Positions 16,339 to 25,210 of a DNA stretch of 64,000 bases are shown here, piece by piece. Position 1 is the stretch's first letter. Every line of letters starts with the position of its first letter. Location: contig CAWFMB010000016.1 in NCBI GenBank assembly GCA_963816685.1, positions 124,001 through 188,000 on the forward strand, read 5' to 3'. Origin of the DNA: CAVYUC01 sp963816685. Lineage in GTDB: Bacteria; Bacteroidota; Bacteroidia; Bacteroidales; Prolixibacteraceae. A model generated the notes under the pieces. It saw only the letters and a program-made list of their open reading frames with translations, was not told the origin of the DNA and ran no database searches. The position numbers and the translations under genes were made by a program.

Positions 16339-17865
16339 TTAGAGTTTCAGGTTCTGCGGTAATAATTCGTGAAGCATGTTGACTTTATGCTCAGGGATAA
16401 CCTCAAGTACCTTTTTTAGCCATTCGTAAGGATTGACGTTATTCTTTTTGCATGTGCCAAAGAAGGAGTAAAACATGGCAGCTCTTTCGGCTCCTCTGTG
16501 TGAGCCGGCAAATAAATAGTTCTTTCTGCCAAGTGCAATAGGCCTGATGGCATTTTCTGCTAGATTATTATCTATTTCCAGGGAACCATCATGTAGATAA
16601 TTTATAAGGTTATCCCACCTGGGAATACAATATGCCACAGCTTTACCTATTGGGGATTTGGGAAGTGAAGTTTTATAGGTTTCAACCATCCATTTTCCAA
16701 GCTCATTTAGAATTGGAAGTGCCTTCTCAAGCCTGAAGTTATACCTTTCTTCCGGCGAAAGATTTTTTTCTCTTGCCTCCTGTTCAATGGCATATAGTTT
16801 TTGAAACATATCCAAGGCATATTCTGCTTTCTCCCTGTCATAATCCTTTGCTTTATCAAACCCCCTACGTGCATGGGCCATGCAGTTTAAATGGATAATT
16901 TCCTTTCTTTTGGCAATATACTCATAGACCGTAAAGCCATCAGTTTGCAGATAACCTTTAAATTCTTTCAGCAACAGCAGTGGCCCTTCCCTGGATTTGC
17001 CATCCCGGTAATCAAAGAAAACAGATTTTTCTATTGGAGAATGATAAATCCAGTAGTACCCCCTGTGAGTTTTTCCTTTCTTTGTCTTGTCAAGTACCTG
17101 TATTGGTGTTTCATCCACCTGAAGGTATCCCTGTTCTAATATGCGCCGTTTAAGACTCTCATATAAAGGCCACAGCAATTTGCTAATTGATTCCTGCCAG
17201 CCATTCAAGGTTGAAGATGGCATTCTTATTCCTTCACGTGAGAAACGTTCATTTTGACGATATAATGGAAAATGGTATACAAACTTTTCTACTGTTATCT
17301 GAGTCAGCAAAGCAGGGGTTGCCATGCATTTTTCAATCGGGAATACAGGAAGTTTTCCTATTACTCCTTTATGAGTTAAGGTTTCATCATCTTCCAATTT
17401 AATATACTTGGGCCGGATGTATCTTAATACAGATAATTTTGCAGGAGTAAAATCCAACTGTTCGGTGATTTCTTTCCCGATGCACTTCATTCCTGTAGTA
17501 TCCTCTTCCGGTTCAATAACAATTTCTTTTACGGGCAGATGTGAGGGCAGGGTCATACGACCAGGATGGTTTACACGTTTGGTTTTATTGCGCACATAAG
17601 AAATCGTTTCCTGTTGTTTTTCCGGTTCCTGCTCAGTCTCTACTTCAAAAGGCAGTGTCATTTGGTTTTCATCGGCATTCTTTATAAAACGTTCGCGTTT
17701 TGCACCATAAAGCAAACGGTTCATCTGGTCAATACGAAACTGTAAATCGGCAACCCTGGATTCAAGGTTTACGTTTTCTGACAGCAGCTTTTTATTTACC
17801 TGCAGAAGCTCTTTGTTTACTTGCAGCAGCTCTTCAAAATTCATATTTTCCTGCACCTTTGTCAT
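16339..17865 (-). CDS. tnpC: IS66 family transposase TnpC
   Basis: 508 aa DDE transposase. An N-terminal leucine-zipper-like coiled coil (LLQVNKELLQVNKKLLSENVNLESRVADLQFRI, two nearly identical LLQVNKE/K repeats) is followed by a region containing KCIGKEITEQLDFTPAKLSVLRYIRPKY. The catalytic core includes LQVDETPIQVL (first Asp), GYLQTDGFTVYEYI (second Asp) and SLEIDNNLAENAIRPIALGRKNYLFAGS (Glu in the IS66 NNxAExxxR motif). The C-terminal domain ends NPYEWLKKVLEVIPEHK. Length and motifs match full-length IS66 transposases, so it is likely functional. Confidence 0.95.
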   Translation of the reverse strand: MTKVQENMNFEELLQVNKELLQVNKKLLSENVNLESRVADLQFRIDQMNRLLYGAKRERFIKNADENQMTLPFEVETEQEPEKQQETISYVRNKTKRVNHPGRMTLPSHLPVKEIVIEPEEDTTGMKCIGKEITEQLDFTPAKLSVLRYIRPKYIKLEDDETLTHKGVIGKLPVFPIEKCMATPALLTQITVEKFVYHFPLYRQNERFSREGIRMPSSTLNGWQESISKLLWPLYESLKRRILEQGYLQVDETPIQVLDKTKKGKTHRGYYWIYHSPIEKSVFFDYRDGKSREGPLLLLKEFKGYLQTDGFTVYEYIAKRKEIIHLNCMAHARRGFDKAKDYDREKAEYALDMFQKLYAIEQEAREKNLSPEERYNFRLEKALPILNELGKWMVETYKTSLPKSPIGKAVAYCIPRWDNLINYLHDGSLEIDNNLAENAIRPIALGRKNYLFAGSHRGAERAAMFYSFFGTCKKNNVNPYEWLKKVLEVIPEHKVNMLHELLPQNLKL

Positions 17866-17947
17866 AGTCCAAAGATACTGTATTTACAGGCCTTTCAGAA
17901 GAAAAAACAGGATGAGTTATCAAGATGTTTTCTTGATAAATAATGGT

Positions 17948-18301
17948 CTAAAAATTTGGCTGATAACGTTTTCTTTTTTGAACATTTTTTATGGAAAGAC
18001 CATCAACAATCATCACCAAAGTTGCATAATCAAGGGTGATACTTCCAACCGAAGAATCATACCTGGGAAGCTCAAAAGTACCTTTTTCAAGACGCTTGTA
18101 ATAAAGAATAAAACCACTCCCTTGCCAATGCAGTAACTTGATTTTGTCCCGACTCTTGTTAATAAAGATAAATACTTCTCCATTGCAGGGATCTTCTCCC
18201 AGATTGTTTTGAACAAGGCCACTCAGACCATCAAAACTCAAACGCATATCTGCTGGTTGACTATATAAATGAAACCGGTTCTCCGAAGAAAGGGCAAACA
18301 T
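17948..18301 (-). CDS. tnpB: IS66 accessory protein TnpB
   Basis: 117 aa, the IS66 Orf2 family. Typical motifs are visible: PADMRLSFDGLSGLVQNNLGEDPCNGEVFIFINKSRDKIKLLHWQGSGFILYYKRLEKGTFELP. The protein is required for transposition of IS66-type elements, but its biochemical role is unclear. The ATG at 18301 lies 4 bp after the tnpA stop, suggesting translational coupling. Confidence 0.93.
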   Translation of the reverse strand: MFALSSENRFHLYSQPADMRLSFDGLSGLVQNNLGEDPCNGEVFIFINKSRDKIKLLHWQGSGFILYYKRLEKGTFELPRYDSSVGSITLDYATLVMIVDGLSIKNVQKRKRYQPNF

Positions 18302-18304
18302 ATA

Positions 18305-18637
18305 CTAATAATTTATCAGGTTTTTCAACTGAACAATATCTGTTCCCGAGGGACAGCTTAGTCTCACTCCATTGGGAAAAGAAACTTCAATACGCTCCGC
18401 ATCTTCATTAACAGGATGAACCGGCGGAGATACTTTTACCGGTATAAATCCAGGATACTGCTTTAAATATAATTTTACAAGCTCCTGTTCTTTCTTATAC
18501 TTCTTGACCCAGTGATGGAAAGTGGATGCCGATATATTCTCACGCGAACAAAATTCAGCTTGGGTTACTCCGCTTTCCTGCCATATTTCTATTGCAAGGT
18601 ACATTTCTTCTTTGCTGTATTTTTGATTCTTCTTCAT
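18305..18637 (-). CDS. tnpA: IS66 accessory protein TnpA
   Basis: 110 aa with an N-terminal helix-turn-helix of the IS3/IS66 Orf1 type (YLAIEIWQESGVTQAEFCSRENISASTFHHWVKKYKKE), followed by the conserved tail FIPVKVSPPV...IEVSFPNGVRLSCPSGTDIVQLKNLI. First gene of the IS66 operon, presumed DNA-binding accessory factor. Confidence 0.92.
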   Translation of the reverse strand: MKKNQKYSKEEMYLAIEIWQESGVTQAEFCSRENISASTFHHWVKKYKKEQELVKLYLKQYPGFIPVKVSPPVHPVNEDAERIEVSFPNGVRLSCPSGTDIVQLKNLINY

Positions 18638-18759
18638 GCAGTAAAAGTAAAACCCATAATTTTAACTAACAAGACGTGGAGAGTAGAGTGGATACGAACG
18701 AAATTCTCCTTTGTTTTAATGGTGGCAGATTACTTTGACAGGATATTGACCTTTTGTAG

Positions 18760-18862
18760 TTAGAGTTTTCAGGTTCTGCGTCAACAATTCATGCAGTTTT
18801 CTGACTTTAAGTTCAGGAATAACTTCCGGCATTTTTCCAGCCATTCATACGGATGTTTCGTG
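18760..18862 (-). pseudogene. Frameshifted 3' remnant of a second IS66 tnpC
   Basis: On the minus strand this reads HPYEWLEK, a one-base deletion, then MPEVIPELKVRKLHELLTQNLKTL. It corresponds to the end of the intact TnpC (NPYEWLKKVLEVIPEHKVNMLHELLPQNLKL) but differs at many positions, so it derives from another IS66 copy, not a recent duplication. It lies about 65 bp outside the proposed right end of the intact IS66. The rest of 18863-19008 shows no feature. Confidence 0.75.
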
Positions 18863-19008
18863 ATAAATCCGCTTTAATTATATAAAAATTAAATGTGATT
18901 TTTACTACTGAACAATGAGTCTGCTAATACATACGCATTTAGGAAGGTAGCCACCCACCTGCTTAGCTGCTTTTGTTTGGAGAAGTTTACAGCCAAAAAA
19001 CCAAAAGC

Positions 19009-19045
19009 AAACCGGACTAAAAAGCTTTCAATCCGGTTTTTGTTT
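19009..19045. terminator. Terminator hairpin downstream of the dehydrogenase gene
   Basis: AAACCGGA pairs with TCCGGTTT (8 bp, 15-base loop) with a T-rich run on the plus side and a shorter one on the minus side. It lies 30 bp after the stop of the minus-strand gene at 19076. Confidence 0.6.
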
Positions 19046-19075
19046 TATCAATGATTAATAATTTTAAAATAAAGG

Positions 19076-20497
19076 CTATTGATTTGGCGTCCCCATACTA
19101 ATTGCTGTTCCCTTGTTTTCGTCATTATTAAAATCGTGAAACTTATCCATATAAACTGTTTTTACATTTACAAACTCACGAATTCCGTTGACTGAAAGTT
19201 CACGGCCATATCCTGAACGCTTTGTACCGCCAAAAGGTAACCGGGGATCTGATTTTACCATTGCATTTACGAAAACTGCTCCATCATCAAATTCAGGAAT
19301 CAATTTATCAGCTTTTTTTAAATCATCAGTAAACAATGAAACGCCCAAACCATACACAGTTTGATTGCTCAGCCGAACAGCTTCCTCATCGTTTTTTACT
19401 ACAATCACCGGAGCCACCGGTCCAAATACCTCTTCATCAAACAAAGGCATTCCCGGCTTTACTCCTGTAACAATCGTAGGTGTGAATTTTGTGTTATCCG
19501 GTAACTCACCCAAAATAATTTCGGCACCCATTTCTACAGATTTTTTAACCTGCTCTTTTACACTTTTTGCCTGCCCGATACTTGACAACGGTCCCATCCT
19601 GGTTTCTTTATCCATTGGATCGCCAACGGAATATTTTATCATCTCCTTTCGGAAACTTTCAATGAATTTTTCACTTACTTTTTCGTGAACAATAAACCGT
19701 TTGGCTGCAATACAGCTTTGACCTGCATTTTGCAGCCGTGCTTTAGCACCGATTTCCACAGCTTTTTCAATATCTGCATCTTCCAGCACAATAAATGAAT
19801 TGCTTCCACCCAGTTCAAGTACCGTTTTTTTCAGATTTTTACCTGCAATTGAAGCCACACTTTGACCCGCTGCTTCGCTACCTGTAAGGGTTACAGCTTT
19901 TACTGCAGGATTTTGTATTATGCTTTCAACTTTAGCAGAACCAACAACAAGATTTTGAAAAACGCCGGGTGGAAATCCGGCATTATCCAGGACGTTTTGA
20001 ATGGCACGTGCACAACCCTGCACATTTGAAGCATGTTTCAATAAAACCACATTACCGGCCATTAAGGTGGGTGCAACAAATCTGAACACCTGCCAAAAAG
20101 GAAAATTCCAGGGCATTATTCCAAGGATTGTCCCCAACGGTTCATACTGTACAAATGCCATATGAGCATCCGCAGCAACAGCCTCGCGGTGTAACAGAAC
20201 TTCAGCATCGTTGGCGTAATATTCACAAACCCAGGCACATTTTTTGATTTCAGCCTGCGATTCGCTGATTGGTTTTCCCATTTCTGCACTGATTATCCCT
20301 CCCAACTTTTCCTGGCTTTCGTTTAATATGCCGGCAGCTTTAAGCATTAATTTTTTCCGGTAATCAAACGTACTTCTTTTCCATTCATCAAAGGCTTCAA
20401 CCGATTTTGAAACTGCATCATCGATTTGCTTGTCTGAAAGCTCCTCAAACTCTTCAATAACTTCATTTGTAAAAGGATTTGTACTTTTAAGTGTCAT
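19076..20497 (-). CDS. NAD(P)-dependent succinate-semialdehyde dehydrogenase-type aldehyde dehydrogenase
   Basis: 473 aa, aldehyde dehydrogenase superfamily, SSADH-like. Visible motifs are PWNFPFWQVFRF, the catalytic Glu in VLELGGSNSFIVLEDAD, the catalytic Cys in QNAGQSCIAAKRFIVHE, EEVFGPVAPVI and LPFGGTKRSGYGRELS. It oxidises aldehydes such as succinate semialdehyde to acids. The short N-terminus (KSTNPFTNEVIEEF) and length of about 460-475 match the SSADH subgroup (GabD/YneI-like) rather than the longer ALDHs. No GABA transaminase is nearby, so the substrate is inferred. Monocistronic on the minus strand, with a -24/-12-like sequence upstream. Confidence 0.88.
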   Translation of the reverse strand: MTLKSTNPFTNEVIEEFEELSDKQIDDAVSKSVEAFDEWKRSTFDYRKKLMLKAAGILNESQEKLGGIISAEMGKPISESQAEIKKCAWVCEYYANDAEVLLHREAVAADAHMAFVQYEPLGTILGIMPWNFPFWQVFRFVAPTLMAGNVVLLKHASNVQGCARAIQNVLDNAGFPPGVFQNLVVGSAKVESIIQNPAVKAVTLTGSEAAGQSVASIAGKNLKKTVLELGGSNSFIVLEDADIEKAVEIGAKARLQNAGQSCIAAKRFIVHEKVSEKFIESFRKEMIKYSVGDPMDKETRMGPLSSIGQAKSVKEQVKKSVEMGAEIILGELPDNTKFTPTIVTGVKPGMPLFDEEVFGPVAPVIVVKNDEEAVRLSNQTVYGLGVSLFTDDLKKADKLIPEFDDGAVFVNAMVKSDPRLPFGGTKRSGYGRELSVNGIREFVNVKTVYMDKFHDFNNDENKGTAISMGTPNQ

Positions 20498-20543
20498 TTT
20501 TTATCGTTTTAAGATTATTTTATTCAATAGCCTGTCTTTATAT

Positions 20544-20559
20544 TGCCAAAACTATACCA
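20544..20559 (-). promoter_or_regulatory. Candidate sigma-54 promoter of the SSADH-type gene
   Basis: On the minus strand: TGGTAT, five bases, TGGC, A. GG and GC have exact -24/-12 spacing, and the -24 box is the same as that before aceE. It is 48 bp before the start codon at 20497. Confidence 0.35.
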
Positions 20560-20692
20560 TGTCATCCTGCAGAGAATACTGTAACCAACTAAATTATTGC
20601 TGGTAAGATCATTCTGGTTTTTCGCATGAATTGGTTTGAAAAGCGACCAAACCAAATGTGTAAAAAATCTACAACATTTATCCGGAAATCTT

Positions 20693-21574
20693 CTAATCAT
20701 AAATTATATTCAAAGCCCGGGGAATAATTTCAAGTTCGAGACGATCAAGTTTACCAATAATTTCGCCGTCAATCTGAAAATCCTGCTTTTTATTTAATTG
20801 AATAAAGGCATTTGAAAGCTTAAAAACATCAACATACTGCGCCTGGTGCAATTTGCCCGAATAACCTGTAAACATAAAAGTAAAAACAAACCACCACGGG
20901 TAAGGTTTTATAACCACTATTTCAAACTGACCATCATCCAGAGTTCCTCCGGCATTTATTCTTACCCCTGTCCCATAGCTTTCGGCATTTGCAATCACAA
21001 GCATTTCAGCTTTCGATTTTTTTTTCACATTCTCAGCCGTTAAGGTATATGAAAATGAGGTTCTGGGTGAAAACATTTCTTTAAAAAACTGTTTTGTGTA
21101 GCCCAGTATTCCTTTTGAGCCTTCCTGTTCGAAACGTTTTACAATTCGTGCATTTATACCCAGATCGCCCAGATGAAAACAATAATACTGTTGATTTACA
21201 CGGATTGCATCAATGGGTTTAAAACTGCCGCTTAAATTTTTTCGAAGTGCTTCTTCAAAATCATTCGGAATGGCAAGGTTGTACGCAAGGCCGTTTGCCG
21301 AACCATATGGAATAATGCCCAGTTTAATTTTACTTCCAAGCAATTCAGTGGCCACCATATTGATGGTACCATCGCCGCCGGCCGAAATAACCATATCCGG
21401 TTTTGTTTCTGCAATTTTTGCGTGTAAATTTCGTCTGTCGTTCTTCCCGCTTGTCTCAAATATTTCGTATTGAAAATCATTTTCTTTCGAATGCTTTAAG
21501 ATAATCGATTTATAATCCAGTTTTTGTGTTCTTCCTGCAATAGGATTGATAACAAACAATATTTTATTTCTCAT
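20693..21574 (-). CDS. Diacylglycerol/lipid kinase family protein (YegS/DgkB-like)
   Basis: 293 aa from the ATG at 21574; the longer frame uses a TTG. N-terminal DAGK catalytic domain: ILFVINPIAGRTQK, then the nucleotide-binding motif VISAGGDGTINMVATELLGS and KLGIIPYGSANGLAYNLAIP. The C-terminal domain contains GIRINAGGTLDDGQFEIVVI-like sequence and ends with FQIDGEIIGKLDRLELEIIPRAL. The family phosphorylates diacylglycerol or related lipids with ATP at the inner membrane face. It is divergent from the App1-type phosphatase gene, the two ATGs being under 90 bp apart, which suggests opposing or joint lipid-phosphate functions. Confidence 0.88.
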   Translation of the reverse strand: MRNKILFVINPIAGRTQKLDYKSIILKHSKENDFQYEIFETSGKNDRRNLHAKIAETKPDMVISAGGDGTINMVATELLGSKIKLGIIPYGSANGLAYNLAIPNDFEEALRKNLSGSFKPIDAIRVNQQYYCFHLGDLGINARIVKRFEQEGSKGILGYTKQFFKEMFSPRTSFSYTLTAENVKKKSKAEMLVIANAESYGTGVRINAGGTLDDGQFEIVVIKPYPWWFVFTFMFTGYSGKLHQAQYVDVFKLSNAFIQLNKKQDFQIDGEIIGKLDRLELEIIPRALNIIYD

Positions 21575-21605
21575 TTTAACTTCCAATTATACTCCTGTTT
21601 TTGGT

Positions 21606-21621
21606 TGGCGCAAAACTTGCA
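21606..21621 (+). promoter_or_regulatory. Strong sigma-54-like promoter upstream of the App1-type gene
   Basis: TGGCGC, five bases, TTGC, A. This is the best -24/-12 match in the window (one mismatch). It is 38 bp before the ATG at 21658, the same distance as for other candidates, and only 23 bp before the ATG at 21643. That favours 21658 as the true start of the gene. Confidence 0.5.
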
Positions 21622-21642
21622 TGATTATCAATAACAAAATTA

Positions 21643-22758
21643 ATGCAACAAAATCATATGAAGTATTTAAAGCCCGTTTTCAGGGGCATTAAAAAACCGT
21701 TTAAACTGTTAAAAGTATATTTAAAACAAAAAGCAGGATGGCTTGATGTTCCTAAAATATTGCCGTATAAAGGTCACGGAAATACAACAGATGTTTACAT
21801 CCAGGGGATGGTCATAGAGGATAAAGGTTTAACCAAACCTAAGGACAGGCAAAAGTTCTGGCAAAACCTGCTTGCTGCCATCAAACGGTTTTCGAGTGAT
21901 GAAATACCTCATGTAAAAGTAAAAGCTGAATTACTGGGAGAAGAAAAAATAACCGAAACGGATGAACTCGGTTTCTTTGATTTTCATTTTCATTTTACCG
22001 GTAAAGAAAAAGAGCTGCTTACCAAAAAATGGCATGTTGTGCATTTTAACCTGCTTGATGAAATTGTAGAAAATCAACCACATGTGTATGCCACAGGTGA
22101 GGTACTTATCATTCCTCCCGAACAGCAAAGGGTAATAATATCTGATATTGATGATACAGTCTTAATTTCTCATTCCACCCAAACATTCAGAAAATTGCGG
22201 TTGATGCTTTTTAAAAATGCATTAACCCGCTCGCCATTTCCCGGAGTATCAAAATTTTACCAGGCATTATCTGCAGGAAAAGACAAGCAGGAAGACAATC
22301 CACTCTTTTTTGTATCGAGCAGCGAATGGAATTTATATGACCTTTTGGAAGATTTCTTCAGTTTTAACCACATTCCAAAAAGTGTTATTTTTTTACGAAA
22401 ACTGAATTACAGCATTTACAAGTTCTGGAAATCGGGTGGCGGAAACCATGAACACAAGTATGAAATGATAAAACGTTTGATTGAATTTTATCCCAATCAG
22501 CAATTTATTCTTATTGGTGACAGCGGACAACGCGATCCTGTGATTTACACAAAGGTTGCAAAGGAATTTCCGGAAAGGATTGAATCGATTTATATCCGGA
22601 AAGTCAGGCATAAAAGTTATGTTGAAGAGAATCAGTTCCTGTATGAACAAATGGAACACGTTAATACATCATATCTCGAAGTTCAGAATACTCATGAGGC
22701 TGCTCTGCATGCTTCCAAAAAGGGGTTTGTTGGAAAAGAAATACTTTCAGAAATTTAA
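21643..22758 (+). CDS. App1-type (DUF2183) phosphatidate phosphatase domain protein
   Basis: 371 aa from 21643, or 366 from the ATG at 21658, which the promoter position favours. The C-terminal half (about residues 160-330) is the DUF2183/App1 HAD-like phosphatase: DxDxT motif in IISDIDDTVLISHSTQ, Ser motif in PLFFVSSSEWNLYDLL, and the terminal acidic motif FILIGDSGQRDPVIY. The N-terminal half is a beta-rich App1 N-domain (GHGNTTDVYIQGMVIEDKG). Yeast App1 is a Mg-dependent phosphatidate phosphatase; the bacterial substrate is presumed to be a lipid phosphate. Divergent from the lipid kinase gene. Confidence 0.85.
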   Translation: MQQNHMKYLKPVFRGIKKPFKLLKVYLKQKAGWLDVPKILPYKGHGNTTDVYIQGMVIEDKGLTKPKDRQKFWQNLLAAIKRFSSDEIPHVKVKAELLGEEKITETDELGFFDFHFHFTGKEKELLTKKWHVVHFNLLDEIVENQPHVYATGEVLIIPPEQQRVIISDIDDTVLISHSTQTFRKLRLMLFKNALTRSPFPGVSKFYQALSAGKDKQEDNPLFFVSSSEWNLYDLLEDFFSFNHIPKSVIFLRKLNYSIYKFWKSGGGNHEHKYEMIKRLIEFYPNQQFILIGDSGQRDPVIYTKVAKEFPERIESIYIRKVRHKSYVEENQFLYEQMEHVNTSYLEVQNTHEAALHASKKGFVGKEILSEI

Positions 22759-22769
22759 TTCCTCCGACT

Positions 22770-25166
22770 CTACCTTTTTATATCGAATTCTGCAGAATCA
22801 TTGGTTTCAAATAATTTACTTTTTCCGCAAACGTTAATTTCAACCGGACTGGCCCAGCCTTTGTCAAAATCAATCCACAGTTTTTTATGATTCATTTTGA
22901 GCTTTATCCAATGACTGCGGTACCTGATGTCGAACTTAATCTGTTTTATTTCGCGCGGCAAACGGGGATTCAGCCATAAAATTTCGTCCCTTATTTCAAG
23001 GCCGGTATAACAGCGCTGAACGATATCCACAGAACCGGCCATTGCCCCTAAATGAATTCCTTCGGGTGTTGTTCCTCCCTGGACATCATTGATATCACTC
23101 AGCAATGCTTTTTCAAAACTGCTCCATGATTTGTTACGGTCGGAACGTGCATAAACCCAGGAATGTATCATCTGGCTTAAAGTAGAACCATTGGAGGTAA
23201 TTGTTGCATAATATTCAATATTTACAGGAATATCTTTCGGCCTGAAACTGTAACCAAGTTTCCGGAAAATCTGCTCAAGTTCGCCGGAAGAAAAGAGATA
23301 AAAAAGCATCAGGACATCAGCCTGTTTGCTGGCTTTATAGAAGTTAGGCGAATCATTTTCCTTCTCCAGTATACGATCCAGTCTCAACACATCTCCGTAC
23401 TTTTTTCTGTATTTTTCCCAGTCCAAATCTTTAAGTTTATCAAATCCATCAAACTGAAGGATAATATTATTTTCAATAAACGGGATATACATTTTTTTGG
23501 TTAATTCTTCCCATAGTTCAAGAGTACTTTCATCAAAACCTACTTTTCCTGCAAATTGATTTGTATGCTTTTCGTCGAACATATCCAAAACATTAAGGGC
23601 ACATTGAATCACCCAGACTGCCATAAAATTTGTATAAGCATTGTTATTCAATCCCGGATTTTCAGATTCAGGATAACCCGTGTGATATTCATCAGGACCC
23701 ATAATCCCCCGGATTTCGTACCTGTCAGTTTCCGGGTTAAAATCAACAATTTCGGACCAAAAGAGAGCAATGTTTAAAATGATTTCGGCGCCATAGGAAG
23801 CCAGAAAATCCATGTCGCCGGTGGCCTGATAATATTGCCACACATTGTACGAAATAGCTGCATTAATATGGCGTTGCAGTCTTGAGTTATCCGGAATCCA
23901 GCGGCCGGATTTAGGATTCAGGTGAATCCGCTGGCTTTCTTCACGGCCATTACTTCCGCTTTGCCAGGGATACATAGCTCCCCGCAACCCGATTTCTTTG
24001 GCGGCCTCCTGAGCTTTTGGCAGCCGGTGGTAGCGGTACATCAGTAATGAACGGGCTAACTGGGGCATGTGCAGATTTATGTATGGAAAGATATACAATT
24101 CATCCCAAAAAATATGACCGCGGTACGCTTCTCCGTGCCAGCCACGCGAAGGTACACTAACATCCCGGCCAATGCTGTGTTTTGAAACTGTTTGATGAAG
24201 GTGAAAAATATGAAGCCGGAGAACCTGCATATTTGGTGCTTCCGTTTTTACTTCGAAATTGCCAAGCCCCCAGATTTGAGACCATGCAATCCGGTGTTTG
24301 TTAAAAATATTACGGAATGATACGAGACGACTGACTTTCAATTTCGCCTCGTTTACCGGATCGCTTATTGCAAAATCTCTTGAAGTAAAGATTGAAACAA
24401 GTTTTTCGAAACGGACAGGCTGAAGTTTAGAGCCTTCAAGATTAATTTCCTTGTAAATGGCTTTTTTTGTTGAATTAATTTTTGATTTGTAATTTACTTC
24501 ATCTTCATTCCTGAAGATACGAAGAAAAGTTGCCTGCGCCATTCTGATTTTTGATTGTTTTGTCTGGCATTCAAGGTAAATTCCATATTCATCAAATTCA
24601 TTTTTATCCAGTATTTCAAGGTGATCTCCATTTAAATCTTTATAACGATCCACACCCTGATTTGAAATGTCGCCATCAATTCCGGAACGCAATGTAAATC
24701 CGCCCGACCAGTTTTGCGGAATAAATGTCCACTCCATTCCTGCAACATGCGGATTATCCATACTCACAAAGCGTCGGCTGATGATGACAGTTTCCCTGTT
24801 TTCATTATCCCTGAATCTGACTTTTCTCTCCAATACACCTTCTTTCAGGTTCAGCTCCATCAAATACTCGAGGACTTTTACCCGAGATAAATCCATCCAG
24901 TCGGAACCGTCAATTTTAAAAGTTAAAGGCAACCAGTTTGGCCAGTTCACCAGGTCTTCATTTTCAATTTCCCTGTCTTTTATCTTTGAAACCGCTCTGT
25001 TGTAACCACCTGCCAGATAGGTTCCCGGATAATTAAATTCGTTCGCCTTTAATTCTTCCATAGCGCCGCGCGTGGCAATATATCCATTGCCCAGAGTACA
25101 CAGTACTTCGCGTAAAGGATGTTGTTTTGTATCCCAGCCGCTGTATTTTATTTTCCAGTTGTTCAT
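22770..25166 (-). CDS. Glycoside hydrolase family 65 disaccharide phosphorylase
   Basis: 798 aa, the usual GH65 length of 750-800. An N-terminal beta-sandwich (LGNGYIATRGAMEE) leads to an (alpha/alpha)6 barrel with RGHIFWDELYIFPYINL, PWQSGSNGREESQ and the catalytic acid Glu in IMGPDEYHTGYPE. The C-terminal part carries TPEGIHLGAMAGSVDIVQRCYTGL. GH65 enzymes phosphorolyse alpha-glucosides such as trehalose, maltose or kojibiose to beta-glucose-1-phosphate. The upstream gene encodes a beta-phosphoglucomutase/trehalose-phosphatase fusion, so trehalose or trehalose-6-phosphate is the most likely substrate (inference from context). The stop is 11 bp from the converging App1-type gene. Confidence 0.88.
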   Translation of the reverse strand: MNNWKIKYSGWDTKQHPLREVLCTLGNGYIATRGAMEELKANEFNYPGTYLAGGYNRAVSKIKDREIENEDLVNWPNWLPLTFKIDGSDWMDLSRVKVLEYLMELNLKEGVLERKVRFRDNENRETVIISRRFVSMDNPHVAGMEWTFIPQNWSGGFTLRSGIDGDISNQGVDRYKDLNGDHLEILDKNEFDEYGIYLECQTKQSKIRMAQATFLRIFRNEDEVNYKSKINSTKKAIYKEINLEGSKLQPVRFEKLVSIFTSRDFAISDPVNEAKLKVSRLVSFRNIFNKHRIAWSQIWGLGNFEVKTEAPNMQVLRLHIFHLHQTVSKHSIGRDVSVPSRGWHGEAYRGHIFWDELYIFPYINLHMPQLARSLLMYRYHRLPKAQEAAKEIGLRGAMYPWQSGSNGREESQRIHLNPKSGRWIPDNSRLQRHINAAISYNVWQYYQATGDMDFLASYGAEIILNIALFWSEIVDFNPETDRYEIRGIMGPDEYHTGYPESENPGLNNNAYTNFMAVWVIQCALNVLDMFDEKHTNQFAGKVGFDESTLELWEELTKKMYIPFIENNIILQFDGFDKLKDLDWEKYRKKYGDVLRLDRILEKENDSPNFYKASKQADVLMLFYLFSSGELEQIFRKLGYSFRPKDIPVNIEYYATITSNGSTLSQMIHSWVYARSDRNKSWSSFEKALLSDINDVQGGTTPEGIHLGAMAGSVDIVQRCYTGLEIRDEILWLNPRLPREIKQIKFDIRYRSHWIKLKMNHKKLWIDFDKGWASPVEINVCGKSKLFETNDSAEFDIKR

Positions 25167-25210
25167 TTTATTTTGTTTCGAATATTTCGTTCAGATCCGA
25201 CAGGACATTT

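Larger units (their letters stand above)
16251..18695 (-). mobile_element. IS66-family insertion sequence (tnpA-tnpB-tnpC)
   Basis: Three ORFs in canonical IS66 order on the minus strand (tnpA, tnpB, tnpC). Proposed ends are a 12-base imperfect inverted repeat, GTATCCGTCCTA at 16251 and TAGAGTGGATAC at 18684-18695 (10 of 12 match when inverted), giving about 2.45 kb, typical for the family. No matching 8-bp target duplication was found at these points, so the exact ends are tentative. All three ORFs are intact. Confidence 0.75.

Noticed and set aside
16251..18695. 8-bp target duplication for the IS66 element
   Set aside because: The eight bases outside the proposed ends do not match, so no duplication is claimed and the ends are marked tentative.
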